A stretch of DNA of 64,000 nucleotides from CAVXWV01 sp963695415 (GCA_963695415.1 CAVOGL010000007.1:310001-374000), one strand, 5' to 3'; counted from the first letter of the stretch, positions 38,845-49,285 are shown. The notes: generated by a model from the letters alone, not told the origin. Program-made: numbers and translations.

Positions 38845-40491
38845 TCAGGGATTAATCCTGGGACCTGCTTGAAGGATTTCGTCTGAGGCTGAGTCAGTGA
38901 ATTTTTTGAAATTATCAATAAACCTGGCTGCCAGTGCTCGATATTTTCTCTGATATTCTCCGGGATCGACCCAACTGGATGATGGATCCATCACCTCGGA
39001 GGGTATGCCTGGGCACACGGTGGGCACTTCGAACCCAAATACCGGATCCATTCGATATGGTACTTCTGCCAATTTCCCATCAAGAGCAGAATTTAATAAC
39101 GTCCGCGTATAACGGATGCTGATGCGCTTACCGATACCATAAGAGCCTCCTACCCAGCCTGTGTTCAACAGCCAGCAATTTACCTTGTAACGCTCTATCT
39201 TCTCTTTTAAAAGCCTGGCATAAAAAGCTGGATGGTGAACCATGAAGGGTCCGCCGAAACAGGTGCTGAAGGTGATCTCAGGTTCTTGCCCCAACCCTAT
39301 TTCAGTCCCAGCTACCTTGGAAGTGTAACCGGAGATGAAGTGGTAAAGTGCTTGCTCAGTGGTTAATCGAGAGATGGGCGGCATAACGCCGGACGCGTCA
39401 CAGGTGAGCAGGATAATGTCTTTCGGGTGCCCTGCCATTTTATTGGGGACGGCATTATCAATAAAATGAAGGGGGTAGGATGCACGTGTATTTTCCGTGA
39501 ACTCATCATTATCAAGATCTATCAATCGTGTGACCGGGTCAAAGATTACATTTTCCAGTATGGTTCCAAATCTCTTAGTGCTGGCATATATTTCTGGCTC
39601 GGCAACCGGCGATAACCCGATTACTTTAGCATAACAACCCGCTTCGAAATTGAAGATTCCTTCATCACTCCAGCCATGTTCATCATCTCCGATCAAGCTG
39701 CGAGCAGGATCAGCCGATAAGGTTGTTTTGCCTGTGCCACTCAGCCCAAAGAATAATGCGCTGTCTCCTTTTGAACCCACATTGGCAGAACAATGCATGC
39801 TTAAAACACCTTCGAGTGGCAGCAGGTAATTGAGGATCGTAAAAACTGATTTTTTAATTTCACCAGCATATTCGCTGTTAGCAATAATGCACAATCTTTG
39901 TTCAAAATTAAGGGCTATCACCGTATTGGAGGAAGTGCTATCAAGCTGAGGGAGAGCTTTGAAACCTGGGAGCGCCAGAATCGTGAATTCAGGTACATGC
40001 CTGCGAAATTCGTCATTTGTTTGGGGGGTGAGGAACATGTTACGGGCAAAAAGGCTATGCCAGGCTTTTTCAGTAATTATGCGTACATTGAGGTGGTAAT
40101 TTGGATCTGCGCCGGCATAACAATCCTGGACAAACAGGTCTCTGCCCTGCAAATAACCTTGCACTCGACTGAACAATTCATCGAATTTATCCGATGAAAA
40201 CGGGCGGTTGTACTGTCCCCACCAGATATGCCCACTTGTGGTCGGCTCGAAGACGATAATTTTGTCGTTGGCTGCTCTGGCAGTATGCCTGCCGGTGTTC
40301 ACAGTGAATGCGCCTGAAATTGTTATTTTTCCCTCATTCCGAAAAACACATTCTTCATAAAGAGATTCAACCGGCAGGTTCCAGAATACGGTGCCCAAGT
40401 TTTGCAAGCCATGGTTTTCGAGACCATATTCACTTTTCAAACTTGATGCTTGAGAGGAGCAAGGGGTTTTTATATTGAGCAAATTGTTCAT
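38845..40491 (-). CDS. pckA: ATP-dependent phosphoenolpyruvate carboxykinase
   Basis: Interconverts oxaloacetate and PEP. 548 residues from ATG 40491, whose ATGA overlaps the aminotransferase stop; a TTG two codons upstream is also open. P-loop GLSGTGKTTLS, DDEHGW (kinase-2/metal), NTGRHTARAAND and NTGWVGGSYG(I)GKR match the ATP type, not the GTP type. With the neighbouring aspartate-type aminotransferase it links C4 acids to gluconeogenesis. Last gene of the minus-strand array. Confidence 0.95.
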   Translation of the reverse strand: MNNLLNIKTPCSSQASSLKSEYGLENHGLQNLGTVFWNLPVESLYEECVFRNEGKITISGAFTVNTGRHTARAANDKIIVFEPTTSGHIWWGQYNRPFSSDKFDELFSRVQGYLQGRDLFVQDCYAGADPNYHLNVRIITEKAWHSLFARNMFLTPQTNDEFRRHVPEFTILALPGFKALPQLDSTSSNTVIALNFEQRLCIIANSEYAGEIKKSVFTILNYLLPLEGVLSMHCSANVGSKGDSALFFGLSGTGKTTLSADPARSLIGDDEHGWSDEGIFNFEAGCYAKVIGLSPVAEPEIYASTKRFGTILENVIFDPVTRLIDLDNDEFTENTRASYPLHFIDNAVPNKMAGHPKDIILLTCDASGVMPPISRLTTEQALYHFISGYTSKVAGTEIGLGQEPEITFSTCFGGPFMVHHPAFYARLLKEKIERYKVNCWLLNTGWVGGSYGIGKRISIRYTRTLLNSALDGKLAEVPYRMDPVFGFEVPTVCPGIPSEVMDPSSSWVDPGEYQRKYRALAARFIDNFKKFTDSASDEILQAGPRINP

Positions 40492-41705
40492 AACCAATCC
40501 CTCACCAGTTTCCGGTCGCCGATATAAATTTCAGACGGAGATAGCGGATCCACTGCCCACTTAACTCTTTCGATCCCGGAAGTGATGTCTTTCATCGATC
40601 CTGCGAAACTCAATCTGAGGTGACCTTCCATACCGAATTCTTTTCCCGGAACCGTCACAACCATCGCCTTGCGGAGGAGATTGTGAGCCAAAGTGACTAA
40701 ATCCTGGGTATATGCACGGAAATCTGGAAGCACATAGAAAGTCCCATCAGGCTTGATGGTCTTGACGCCTGGGATGGTGCTTAATTCTTGCATGATCACA
40801 TTCCGCTGGTTTTCAAAAGTAAGACGCAGATTTTCAACGATGCTTTGCAACCCTGTTAAAGCACCTTCTGCGGCTGCCTGCAGCACGCTCGATGTGCATG
40901 AAGTCGTCTGCGCCTGGACATTGGTCATCACCTCAATCAAGCTGCTGTTAGCTACCACCCAGCCAATTCGGAAACCTGTCATACCATATAATTTTGAGAT
41001 CCCATTTACCGAAACGATCATTGAGTTCTCTAAATCTTTATTCGTGTAATTGTAAACATTGGCGGGAATTTTTCTGTCGAAATAAAGCTTGTGGTAAATA
41101 TCATCACTGATGAGAAAAATTTGTTTCCGTTCACAAAGCTCAACGATTTCTGCAATGAACGCGTCAGAGAAAATGCATCCGGATGGGTTGTTGGGTGAAT
41201 TGATGATGATGGCTCGTGTATACGAACTGAGCGAACGCTCGATCTCTTCGATCCTGGGATGAAAGGTTCCATCCTCAGGCGTAACAATCACCGGAACGCC
41301 GTAACACATCTTTATCATCTCCGGGTAGCTAACCCAATAGGGTGCCAGGACAATAACTTCATCCTGTGGATTGATGATACTGTATAGGATGTTGAACAGG
41401 GATTGTTTTGCTCCAGATGTGATGATCACATTTTCCGGCGCGGCGATGATGTCGTAATTTTCTTCAGTGTAACGGATGACTGCCTTTTTTAAAGAGCGTG
41501 TCCCATCCGGTGGGGTGTATTTGATCTCGCCTGAGTTAATTTTCGCTGCTGTGCTTAGGATGGCAGTCAGGGGAGCTTTGTTTTTTGGTTCGCCAATCCC
41601 CATGTTGATAACTGATTCCCCGCGTTCTTTGAGGAAGCGTGCCTCTTCGTTCAAGGCAAAGGTTGGTGATTCGGCAATTTGCCGCGCATTAAAGCTCAAA
41701 TGCAT
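40488..41705 (-). CDS. class I/II pyridoxal-phosphate aminotransferase, aspartate-type
   Basis: 405 residues, fold type I. NMGIGEPKNKAP, SGAKQSLFN, the NSPNNPSG loop, DDIYHKLYFD, the PLP lysine in VNGISKLYGMTGFRIGW and the C-terminal arginine in RLSFAG are visible. Aspartate/2-oxoglutarate is the likely substrate pair, given adjacent pckA, but aromatic or prephenate specificity is not excluded. Confidence 0.88.
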   Translation of the reverse strand: MHLSFNARQIAESPTFALNEEARFLKERGESVINMGIGEPKNKAPLTAILSTAAKINSGEIKYTPPDGTRSLKKAVIRYTEENYDIIAAPENVIITSGAKQSLFNILYSIINPQDEVIVLAPYWVSYPEMIKMCYGVPVIVTPEDGTFHPRIEEIERSLSSYTRAIIINSPNNPSGCIFSDAFIAEIVELCERKQIFLISDDIYHKLYFDRKIPANVYNYTNKDLENSMIVSVNGISKLYGMTGFRIGWVVANSSLIEVMTNVQAQTTSCTSSVLQAAAEGALTGLQSIVENLRLTFENQRNVIMQELSTIPGVKTIKPDGTFYVLPDFRAYTQDLVTLAHNLLRKAMVVTVPGKEFGMEGHLRLSFAGSMKDITSGIERVKWAVDPLSPSEIYIGDRKLVRDWL

Positions 41706-41729
41706 ATTTACACTCCTTATGATGAACGA

Positions 41730-43004
41730 CTAGCTGAGAATTAATTTTTTAATTTCATCCACGACCATCTCTTTTGAAACAGATGTTTGTTCACCAGTCA
41801 TCAGGTTCTTCAAGGCAACCATGCCGTTTTTAATCTCGTCAGGTCCTAACACGGCTGCCAGGCGGATCCCGAGTCGGTCACCATATTTGAATTGTTTAGC
41901 CAATTTTCCGACTTCCGGGAAAACAATAACATTAATATTGGCGGCTCTCAACTCAGCTGCCAGGTTAAGACTGTCAGGAAGCGATGGGTCATCGAAAATT
42001 GTGATCAAAATGTGGGCTGGATTGACGTTTACATCAGAAGGTACACAACCAAATTTTTCGAGTACCAGTGACATAATTACATCGCCCATGGCAAATCCGA
42101 CGGCTTCTACCGGATCCCCACCTACATCCTGCACCAGGTTGTCATAACGGCCTCCGCCCAGGATAGCCCTGAATTCCCCTTCATTATCCCAGGCTTCGAA
42201 CACCGTTCCGGTGTAATAATCTAACCCGCGAATGATCTTTGGATCGTAAGTGACCCATTCTGAGACGCCTAAGGAATCCAGAGAGGCAAACAAATTTACC
42301 AGTGTAGCTGATAGCTTCCACAAGTCATGGTTTGATAACAAACCTTCTAAGTCTTCGATTTGTGCTGAAGAAAGTCCGATCTCGAGCGCATATTTACTCC
42401 AGGCATCGAAAGGGAGTTTTTCTTTCCGATCGATCAGCCTGAAAACCGGGACGCGCATGTCCACGGATACACCTAATTTCTCCAACTCATTTTCCATCAA
42501 CTGCCGGTTGTTCACCAGGATGCGTACCTGAAGAGGGCTTAAGCCGACTTCGCGCAGGAAAGAAGCCCCGATGGCGATGAGCTCTGCGTCAGCGATGGGA
42601 CTGTCCGTTCCAATCATGTCAATATTCCATTGGAAGAACTCACGCGTCCTGCCTTTTTGCGGCCGTTCGTATCTCCAAAATGGTCCGAAAGACCACCACC
42701 GCAGCGGGTACACCAGCTGCCGTTGTTTCTTCGCAACCATGCGCGCCAGGGAGGGGGTTAATTCTGGACGCAATGAGATCATTTCACCTCCCCGGTCTGG
42801 AAACACGAAATTTTCTTTCACCAGGTCGTCACCCGATTTGGCGGTATAAAGTGAAAATGGTTCGATCAGGGGTCCTTCCCACTCCTCATAACCGAAGGCG
42901 CGAGACACTTTCTTGATCTTTTCGTATAACCAAACACGAACAGACATCTCCTCAGGGTAGAAATCACGCGTTCCCTTGACTGGTTGAATTGTTTTTTTAT
43001 TCAT
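41730..43004 (-). CDS. hisS: histidyl-tRNA synthetase
   Basis: Class II synthetase. I choose ATG 43004 (MNKKTIQPVKGTRDFYPEE, 424 residues), which has AAGAGAA upstream, over ATG 43019. Motif 1 lies near GTRDFYPEE...VWLYEKI, motif 2 in FGPFWRYERPQKGRTREFFQ, the histidine-specific RGLDYYTGTVFEAW and GGGRYDNLV are present, and a C-terminal anticodon-binding domain follows. Confidence 0.95.
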   Translation of the reverse strand: MNKKTIQPVKGTRDFYPEEMSVRVWLYEKIKKVSRAFGYEEWEGPLIEPFSLYTAKSGDDLVKENFVFPDRGGEMISLRPELTPSLARMVAKKQRQLVYPLRWWSFGPFWRYERPQKGRTREFFQWNIDMIGTDSPIADAELIAIGASFLREVGLSPLQVRILVNNRQLMENELEKLGVSVDMRVPVFRLIDRKEKLPFDAWSKYALEIGLSSAQIEDLEGLLSNHDLWKLSATLVNLFASLDSLGVSEWVTYDPKIIRGLDYYTGTVFEAWDNEGEFRAILGGGRYDNLVQDVGGDPVEAVGFAMGDVIMSLVLEKFGCVPSDVNVNPAHILITIFDDPSLPDSLNLAAELRAANINVIVFPEVGKLAKQFKYGDRLGIRLAAVLGPDEIKNGMVALKNLMTGEQTSVSKEMVVDEIKKLILS

Positions 43005-43050
43005 AATATTCTCTTGCATTCTGAAAGTATGATTAAGATTTTAACATAGT

Positions 43051-43512
43051 TCAGTCATCGTCCTTCTGCCTGATTTCTTTAAGTATCTCCAGGAAATCTG
43101 GGAGGAATTGTTTATAGCTACCAGAAAAGTAAGGAGAAGAGATGAGGAAATCTGCAGATGCCAGGTTATTGGCGATGGGGATATTGTATAAGACGGCAAG
43201 CCGGAGTAATGCTTTCACATCCGGGTCATGAGGCTGCGGTTCCAAAGGATCCCAAAAGAAGATGAGGATAGTAATATCCCCTTCCACGATTTTGGCGCCG
43301 ATTTGTTGATCGCCTCCCAAAGGACCGCTCTTAAATGTTTGAATTTTCAACCCGGTTTTCTTACATAATAATTTGCCAGTGGTACCGGTGGCAAATAACT
43401 TGTGATTTTTTAATTCCGCTTTATTTTTTTGCACCCATTCCAACAAATCATCCTTTTGTGCATCATGAGCGACCAGGGCGATGTTCTTTGTGGGAGATAA
43501 TTTTGGACTCAC
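43051..43512 (-). CDS. mgsA: methylglyoxal synthase
   Basis: Converts dihydroxyacetone phosphate to methylglyoxal plus phosphate, a bypass of lower glycolysis. 153 residues with IALVAHDAQK, LFATGTTGKLL, GPLGGDQQIGA, IFFWDPLEPQPHDPDVKALLR and ASADFL; the catalytic Asp is in GGDQQ. Overlaps the upstream peptidase gene by 4 bases. Confidence 0.95.
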   Translation of the reverse strand: MSPKLSPTKNIALVAHDAQKDDLLEWVQKNKAELKNHKLFATGTTGKLLCKKTGLKIQTFKSGPLGGDQQIGAKIVEGDITILIFFWDPLEPQPHDPDVKALLRLAVLYNIPIANNLASADFLISSPYFSGSYKQFLPDFLEILKEIRQKDDD

Positions 43513-44693
43513 AACAGCACCACCTCGACCTGTGGAGTCGATAAAAATTGGCAGCCCGTCGATGTGATAAGCACATCCTCTTCAATACCAATATAACCAA
43601 AACCGGGAACAACGAGACCTGGTTCGATTGTGAATACCTGTCCTTCTTCGAGAGGATAGTTGGGAGTATCACCATATCTTTCCCATTGAGGTCCAATAAG
43701 ACCAGCTCCATCGTGTGCCAATCTGCCCATTTGGTGTCCGGTGGCATACTTGTATTCAGGATATCCTGCCTTGACCACCGTGCTTCGAGCGATTTGGTCA
43801 ATTTCGTGACCTGGAATCCCTGGTTGGATTGCTCTGGTGCAAGCCTGGATGGCATTTACGATTGTTTGAAAGCCTTGTAAAACTGGTTCAGGAGGGACGG
43901 TTTCACCATCTCTTAAAACATAAACAACGCGCTGGATATCGGAGCAGTATTCGTTTTCCTTAACTCCAAAATCCAGATGCAGGATGTGACCCTTTTGTAG
44001 GACAATATCGGTCGCGGAAACATGCCCAACTGGAGACTCTGGACCTGCATTGACGGTAGGGCAATGTTCTAATTCCCAAGCTGGTCCCAACCCTCTTTTT
44101 ATCAGTTGTGCATGCATAAACTCAGCGATTTCCTTTTCTGACATTCCGGAGCGGATTATTTGGAAGGTTTCAGTGTAAATTTCTTCTGTAGTGTCAACAG
44201 CTTTCCGGATACGTTTAATTTCTTCACTCGTTTTTCTGCCTTTAAGCGCAGAAATGATATTTTCAGATGACACCAATGAATTTTCCCATTTGCTTCCCGA
44301 AAGGTAGCCGGTCAGGATCTTGTACATACCTAAGCTGAGACCATCAGCGTTTACGTCATTTTCTGAATAATTAACAGCGATGGATTGGGGATCAATGCTT
44401 GCCAGCGCGGTCATGAACACGGGTTGGATGGATTCGTGGTATGTGATCACTTGCGAGTATGCCCCGGTCCGGCGTGCAGTTTCGGCTTCATAATGCCCTA
44501 CAATAGCGATTCTTTCCCCCTTCTTTGTAAACAATAACGCGCTTTGCCAGGTCAAATCGTGACCGTAAATCAATGGCAGAATCGGGTCATTGTTGGCAGA
44601 TGTTTCGCGTACGAATGTCAGCCACAGGTCTATATCGAATTCACGCAATATTGAGACAGCCTGAGCCGTTTTTTCTTGTAAAAGGTTAATCAT
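43509..44693 (-). CDS. M24-family Xaa-Pro aminopeptidase
   Basis: 394 residues: an N-terminal creatinase-like domain and a C-terminal pita-bread domain. Metal ligands appear as LDFGV, YCSDIQRVVY, GHQMGRLAHDG, TIEPGLV and IEEDVLIT. Cytoplasmic (no signal). With the M14 and M28 enzymes nearby it fits peptide catabolism. Confidence 0.88.
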   Translation of the reverse strand: MINLLQEKTAQAVSILREFDIDLWLTFVRETSANNDPILPLIYGHDLTWQSALLFTKKGERIAIVGHYEAETARRTGAYSQVITYHESIQPVFMTALASIDPQSIAVNYSENDVNADGLSLGMYKILTGYLSGSKWENSLVSSENIISALKGRKTSEEIKRIRKAVDTTEEIYTETFQIIRSGMSEKEIAEFMHAQLIKRGLGPAWELEHCPTVNAGPESPVGHVSATDIVLQKGHILHLDFGVKENEYCSDIQRVVYVLRDGETVPPEPVLQGFQTIVNAIQACTRAIQPGIPGHEIDQIARSTVVKAGYPEYKYATGHQMGRLAHDGAGLIGPQWERYGDTPNYPLEEGQVFTIEPGLVVPGFGYIGIEEDVLITSTGCQFLSTPQVEVVLL

Positions 44694-44739
44694 ATTTATC
44701 CACTCCCTATACTGGTAATCATGTGGTTAAAGATTCGTC

Positions 44740-46416
44740 TCACTCACCCAATGTGATTTCAAATTGATTACTCCCGGCTCGTTCGCTTAAAATTTTTATC
44801 GTCAATTTGGACCCTGGTTCTACATTGACAACCCAATCCGTCTTTGCTCTATTATCGGTTGGTGATGAGTCCCATATCATGGTGACACCGAGTCTGTTAC
44901 TACGTCCGCCAAGATGACCTAATTCAACCTTCCGTTTACCTTTAATCAGTTTCCCATCAACGGGCAGGATCAACTCAGCCCTGACAGGTCGAACAGCTTT
45001 TTTCTTCCTGGCTTGTTCACTGGTATAGGTGGGCAAAAAGCCTGCATTTTCCACCACCAGGGTGACGGCGTAATCGCCGTTGCCAAGCGGAGTGCTCTCG
45101 ATCTTAACAATTTCTAATTTTGGCAGCATGCTCCCCAAACTGATGGCAAATTGAGAATTTCTTTCCGCCTCAGCTCCGATGAATTCAAGTGGCGGATTTC
45201 TCCAGGTGTACATCGAATCCCACCCCCCAATTTCAACGCTGCCTAATTGTGGGTGCTCATAGGAATACCATTGCACAAAACCTTCATCACTGGTTTTCTC
45301 ATCAACCCATTTCAAAATTTGAAGGTCTTCTTCATGAGGGTGTTCCTGGAACCATTCTATGAACTTTCGTTCTTTGATTCCGGCTTCGGTTGGCAGATCC
45401 CACTGCTCTACTGTAAATGAAAAAACACCCAGGTGATCATAGATCCAATCATCGAAAACGCCGGTGATGATCTCTTTGGGATGGTACTTGAAATCATGGA
45501 ATGTTGAAACACAGCGGTAACCGGTCAACTCAGTGCCAATTTTGCCCAATTTCTTGAAAACCCACAGGTCCTGGGTTTCCATTTCATCATCGGACCTGGT
45601 GCCGAAGGGGCGCAGTAAGACCCGACTGAATGTGTGGTAGGAGAGGGCGAAATTTATGTTCGGATGTTTCGAGACGAAATCAACCAGGGCTCTTACCTCC
45701 GGTTCTGAAGTTGGGAACGGACCAGCACCGCGCTGGTCACCCTCCGGACGCCATTCGAAAGGGAAGTTCCGGTTGAAATCCAATCCTTCCTGGGGTTTTG
45801 CCACTCTCACTAAATCACCATCATAATCTTCAATCAATCCCTCGGGCAGCAGTCGGTAATAAGTGCCCCCATGTTCGTGCGGCTGCCTTTTCTCCAGGAG
45901 GCGCGGGTCCAACGAGCTGGTTTTCCACTCACCATTCGGGTCTGTAATTCGCATTTGGAGTATTCGCCCATCGCCGTCTATATCCTGGGAGTGTAAACCC
46001 TCATCTTTCTCTTCCCATGGATAGTACCGGACACCTGAGCGGATGTACCTGGGTGAGGTTGACATCGCCAGTGCAGCTCCATCCGGATTCAGCCTGGGAA
46101 CGATATAGAAAACCCCGTTATCCAAAGTCCGGGTGATTTCTGCTTCTTTCCCCCAGCCTGATAATAATTTATAGGCTATCAATAAGGTCGATGTAGTACC
46201 TGTAATCTCAGTTGCATGAATATTCGCATCCAACCAGACAGCAGGTTTGATAAGGTCAGATCCGGTTTTCTTATTTGTGACCGTTAACAACCAGATAGGC
46301 TGTTTTTGATAACTCTCTCCAATGGTCCCAATAGAGATCAGTTCGGGATATTGCTGTTCCCACTCATGTATAACTTCAAACAATGCTTCATTGGTGAAGT
46401 ACCTGTTAAATTCCAT
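44740..46416 (-). CDS. M14-family zinc carboxypeptidase
   Basis: 558 residues. The HxxE motif is in DANIHATEITG, the third ligand in ALSYHTFSRV, and the catalytic glutamate in FTVEQWDLP. The C-terminal about 120 residues look like a beta domain (YAVTLVVENAGFLPTYTSEQARKK). No signal peptide is seen, unusual for digestive carboxypeptidases. Specificity unknown. Confidence 0.85.
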   Translation of the reverse strand: MEFNRYFTNEALFEVIHEWEQQYPELISIGTIGESYQKQPIWLLTVTNKKTGSDLIKPAVWLDANIHATEITGTTSTLLIAYKLLSGWGKEAEITRTLDNGVFYIVPRLNPDGAALAMSTSPRYIRSGVRYYPWEEKDEGLHSQDIDGDGRILQMRITDPNGEWKTSSLDPRLLEKRQPHEHGGTYYRLLPEGLIEDYDGDLVRVAKPQEGLDFNRNFPFEWRPEGDQRGAGPFPTSEPEVRALVDFVSKHPNINFALSYHTFSRVLLRPFGTRSDDEMETQDLWVFKKLGKIGTELTGYRCVSTFHDFKYHPKEIITGVFDDWIYDHLGVFSFTVEQWDLPTEAGIKERKFIEWFQEHPHEEDLQILKWVDEKTSDEGFVQWYSYEHPQLGSVEIGGWDSMYTWRNPPLEFIGAEAERNSQFAISLGSMLPKLEIVKIESTPLGNGDYAVTLVVENAGFLPTYTSEQARKKKAVRPVRAELILPVDGKLIKGKRKVELGHLGGRSNRLGVTMIWDSSPTDNRAKTDWVVNVEPGSKLTIKILSERAGSNQFEITLGE

Positions 46417-46441
46417 TAGCTTTTTTACTCCAGATGATAGG

Positions 46442-47482
46442 TTAATAGGTTTCAGTGATTTTTTGAATTCCCGGAGGATGGTCGGGATCCATATTCTTTA
46501 TCAATGCAAGATTAAGGGCAAAGAGTTGCCCTGGGACGATAGCTGCCATGGGTGAAAGCCATTCCGGGATATCCTTCGGAAGAGCAATGGGATAGTGTGC
46601 TTTGGCTAAAATCTGCTCCTGGTCGGATATAACAATTAATTCGCCTTTCCTATTTAACACATCCTGGCAAAAATGATCCATGTCTTCATTCAAAACGCTG
46701 CTGGGTGCAATAACGATCACAGGAAATCCATCTCTTACCATTGCGATGGGTCCATGATGGAAATCCGCAGATGAATATGGCTCGGCAACAACCCTGGTTA
46801 ATTCTTTGATTTTTAGAGACATTTCAAACGCAGTCGAATAATTCAATCCTCTGCCGACCACAGCACAGTGCGTCATGTAACGGTATCTTTCGACGTGTGA
46901 GAAATTATTATCGATGGCTTTAAGCGATTTTTCCATGAATGAAGGCATCTTTTGGAGTTCGAGAAGAGCGCTCTCATCTCCGCTCAAGTGTATCGAAATC
47001 AAGGCAAGGGCGAGTAGGGATGTGGTATATGTTTTGGTCGCTGCCACAGCTTTCTCAACTCCGGCTCCTAGGTCAATTACATATTCTGAAGCCCGGGATA
47101 AGGGAGAATTTCGATCGTTTGTGATGGCGATTGTGGGACGGTTTTGAGCTCTACCTTCCACGATCACCTCGACAATATCAGGGGATTGACCTGATTGGGA
47201 TATACCTATCAAAAGGGAATTTGACAATGATAATGGCTTGTTGTAAATCGTAAAAATGGATGGCGCTGCCAAAGCAACAGGAATTCGGTTTCGAGTTCCG
47301 AATAAATATTGCCCATACCTGGCTGCATTATCTGAGCTTCCACGAGCTGCTACCATGATATATTCAAACCGGTCTTTTATTGCACAGGCGATATCAGCAA
47401 TACCTGATCCCTCTTTATCGATGAAACGCTTGATAACCTCAGGCTGCTGGCGGATCTCGTTTTCCAGTAATGTTTTATTCAT
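46442..47482 (-). CDS. double-SIS-domain phosphosugar isomerase (GlmS-like without amidotransferase)
   Basis: 346 residues from ATG 47482, one base after the prs stop (the longer frame to 47557 is a shadow overlapping prs). Two SIS domains: the first with ARGSSDNAARYG and GISQSGQSPDI, the second with GRGLNYSTAFEMSLKIKE and SSADFHHGP, as in GlmS and AgaS. It lacks the N-terminal glutaminase, so it probably acts as a ketose-aldose isomerase or amino-sugar deaminase. Confidence 0.85.
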   Translation of the reverse strand: MNKTLLENEIRQQPEVIKRFIDKEGSGIADIACAIKDRFEYIMVAARGSSDNAARYGQYLFGTRNRIPVALAAPSIFTIYNKPLSLSNSLLIGISQSGQSPDIVEVIVEGRAQNRPTIAITNDRNSPLSRASEYVIDLGAGVEKAVAATKTYTTSLLALALISIHLSGDESALLELQKMPSFMEKSLKAIDNNFSHVERYRYMTHCAVVGRGLNYSTAFEMSLKIKELTRVVAEPYSSADFHHGPIAMVRDGFPVIVIAPSSVLNEDMDHFCQDVLNRKGELIVISDQEQILAKAHYPIALPKDIPEWLSPMAAIVPGQLFALNLALIKNMDPDHPPGIQKITETY

Positions 47483-47483
47483 G

Positions 47484-48467
47484 TCAACTTTCTTCTTCCG
47501 AAAAAGTGAACAAATCGCCGATAGATTGGTGGTTATAGTTTCGCCAAATTGCCTCACCGAAAATTGGAGCTACAGATATGATCGAAAAATTATTGGGGAA
47601 ATTATTGGCTGGAGGAGGGACGGTGTTGGTTGTGATTACCTCGCCAATTTCGGGGAACGCGGCGATTTGTTTCAACGAATCGCCAGAGAACAACCCATGG
47701 GTGCAGATCAAGGAAATTTTTTGGATACCGCTGTCAACCAGCAGACGACTGAGTTCAAGTACAGTTGAACCTGTTGCGATTTCATCATCATAAACCAGCG
47801 CTCGTCTGTAACCGGCGACCTGGCGAACGATCGAGTCGCTTATTTGAACCTGAGTATCACTTAACCTGCGTTTATCCCCTGCGGCAACCGGAAGCCCCAG
47901 CAAAGATGCAAACCTGGCAGCGGGTTTAGCACGCCCCATATCTGGAGCGACGACAATGGTTGATTCGAGGTCGATGTTTTTATCGAGGAAATAACGCACG
48001 AACAATCCACGGGCGGTCAATGGGTCTGTTGGGACGTTGAAGAAGCCATGCACCTGTGGAGAGTGGAGGGTCATGGTCATCACGTGAGTGGCTCCGGCGG
48101 TTTGGAGTAAATCTGCAATCAACCGTGCAGCAATCGATATTCGCGGCGCGTCTTTTTTGTCCGATCTCGAGTACGAATAATAAGGGATAATCGCATGAAT
48201 CTCACGGGCTCCAGCTCCATGAGCGATATCCAACATCATCAATAATTCCAGCAAGTGTTCACTTACCGGTGGGACCAAAGATTGAACAATAAAAACAGCT
48301 CTGCCTCTAACACTGGCGCCCAATTGTATCTCAAGGTTGTCATTGCTGAATTTGCGGAAGTGAGTTTTTTCAAGGGGTATGCTCAGGTATTCTGCAATTT
48401 CCGTGGCTAATTGCGGGTGGGACCGTCCACTGAAAAAACGAACATCGTCAGGATTCAATTCCGGCAT
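47484..48467 (-). CDS. prs: ribose-phosphate pyrophosphokinase
   Basis: Makes PRPP from ribose 5-phosphate and ATP. 327 residues with FSGRSHPQLATEIAEYL, IPYYSYSRSDKKDAPR, VVAPDMGRAKPAARFA and the PRPP loop VYDDEIATGSTVLE. Slightly divergent (SRSDKK in place of the usual ARQDRK), but the fold motifs are complete. 30 bases after rph. Confidence 0.92.
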   Translation of the reverse strand: MPELNPDDVRFFSGRSHPQLATEIAEYLSIPLEKTHFRKFSNDNLEIQLGASVRGRAVFIVQSLVPPVSEHLLELLMMLDIAHGAGAREIHAIIPYYSYSRSDKKDAPRISIAARLIADLLQTAGATHVMTMTLHSPQVHGFFNVPTDPLTARGLFVRYFLDKNIDLESTIVVAPDMGRAKPAARFASLLGLPVAAGDKRRLSDTQVQISDSIVRQVAGYRRALVYDDEIATGSTVLELSRLLVDSGIQKISLICTHGLFSGDSLKQIAAFPEIGEVITTNTVPPPANNFPNNFSIISVAPIFGEAIWRNYNHQSIGDLFTFSEEES

Positions 48468-48497
48468 TTAATTTTCTCCTTGATTCACGGCCTGTGA

Positions 48498-49223
48498 CTA
48501 ATCTCTTTTGAGGATTTTGTTTTGTTCCTCGAAAAGCTGCTTTATTCCCAGTTCTGCCAGATCCAGAAGTTGCCCCCAGGTGTTCCTGGAAAAAGGGAGT
48601 TTTTCAGCAGTTCCTTGTATCTCGATCAGATCGAGGTTAGCATTCATAACGATGTTTGCATCGACCTGTGCCGTGCTGTCCTCCCTGTAGTCTAGATCCA
48701 ATAATGGAATAGTGTTTACTACCCCAACACTGATGGCAGCAACAGGGGTCATGTGTGGTATTTTTTCGAGGTTGTGCCCTGAGTAGACTTTCCTGATTGC
48801 CAATGCCAGGGCTAAGAATCCCCCGGTGATTGCCGCTGTACGGGTTCCACCATCAGCCTGAATTACATCGCAGTCAATCGTGAATGTGTTTGATCCAAGC
48901 CGTTCCAAATCCACGCAAGCACGTAAGCTTCTGCCAACCAGCCGTTTAATTTCAAGCGTACGACCCCCAGGTGACAATTCCCGGGGTTTGCGAGTGTAAG
49001 TAGCGCGCGGCAGCATGTTGTATTCAGCCGTAATCCAGCCCCCGGGTTTGTTTTGGGTTTTCATCCAATCCGGTACCCCATCTTCGACGGAACAGTTGCA
49101 CAGCACCCAGGTGTTCCCGATTCTGATAAACACAGAACCTTCAGGATACTTGTTGAAATTTGGCTCGATCTTTATCGACCGCAGCTGGTTTGGTTTTCTC
49201 CCATCCTCACGCAGTAGCGCCAA
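48498..49223 (-). CDS. rph: ribonuclease PH
   Basis: Phosphorolytic 3'-5' exoribonuclease that trims tRNA 3' ends. 241 residues starting with RxDGR-type EDGRKPNQLRSI, then TWVLCNCSVEDGVP, GWITAEYNMLPRAT, IKRLVGRSLRACVDL and the catalytic DCDVIQADGGTRTAAITGG. Complete. Confidence 0.95.
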   Translation of the reverse strand: MALLREDGRKPNQLRSIKIEPNFNKYPEGSVFIRIGNTWVLCNCSVEDGVPDWMKTQNKPGGWITAEYNMLPRATYTRKPRELSPGGRTLEIKRLVGRSLRACVDLERLGSNTFTIDCDVIQADGGTRTAAITGGFLALALAIRKVYSGHNLEKIPHMTPVAAISVGVVNTIPLLDLDYREDSTAQVDANIVMNANLDLIEIQGTAEKLPFSRNTWGQLLDLAELGIKQLFEEQNKILKRD

Positions 49224-49285
49224 GCGAATTTCCTCTTTGAATGATTATGTTTTTGTTTGACGTTGTTTGTGGTGTGAAGTTTGGA

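Noticed and set aside
47483..47557. 25-residue N-terminal extension of the SIS protein
   Set aside because: It is the antisense-free overlap with the end of prs; ATG 47482 starts a normal SIS N-terminus right after the prs stop.
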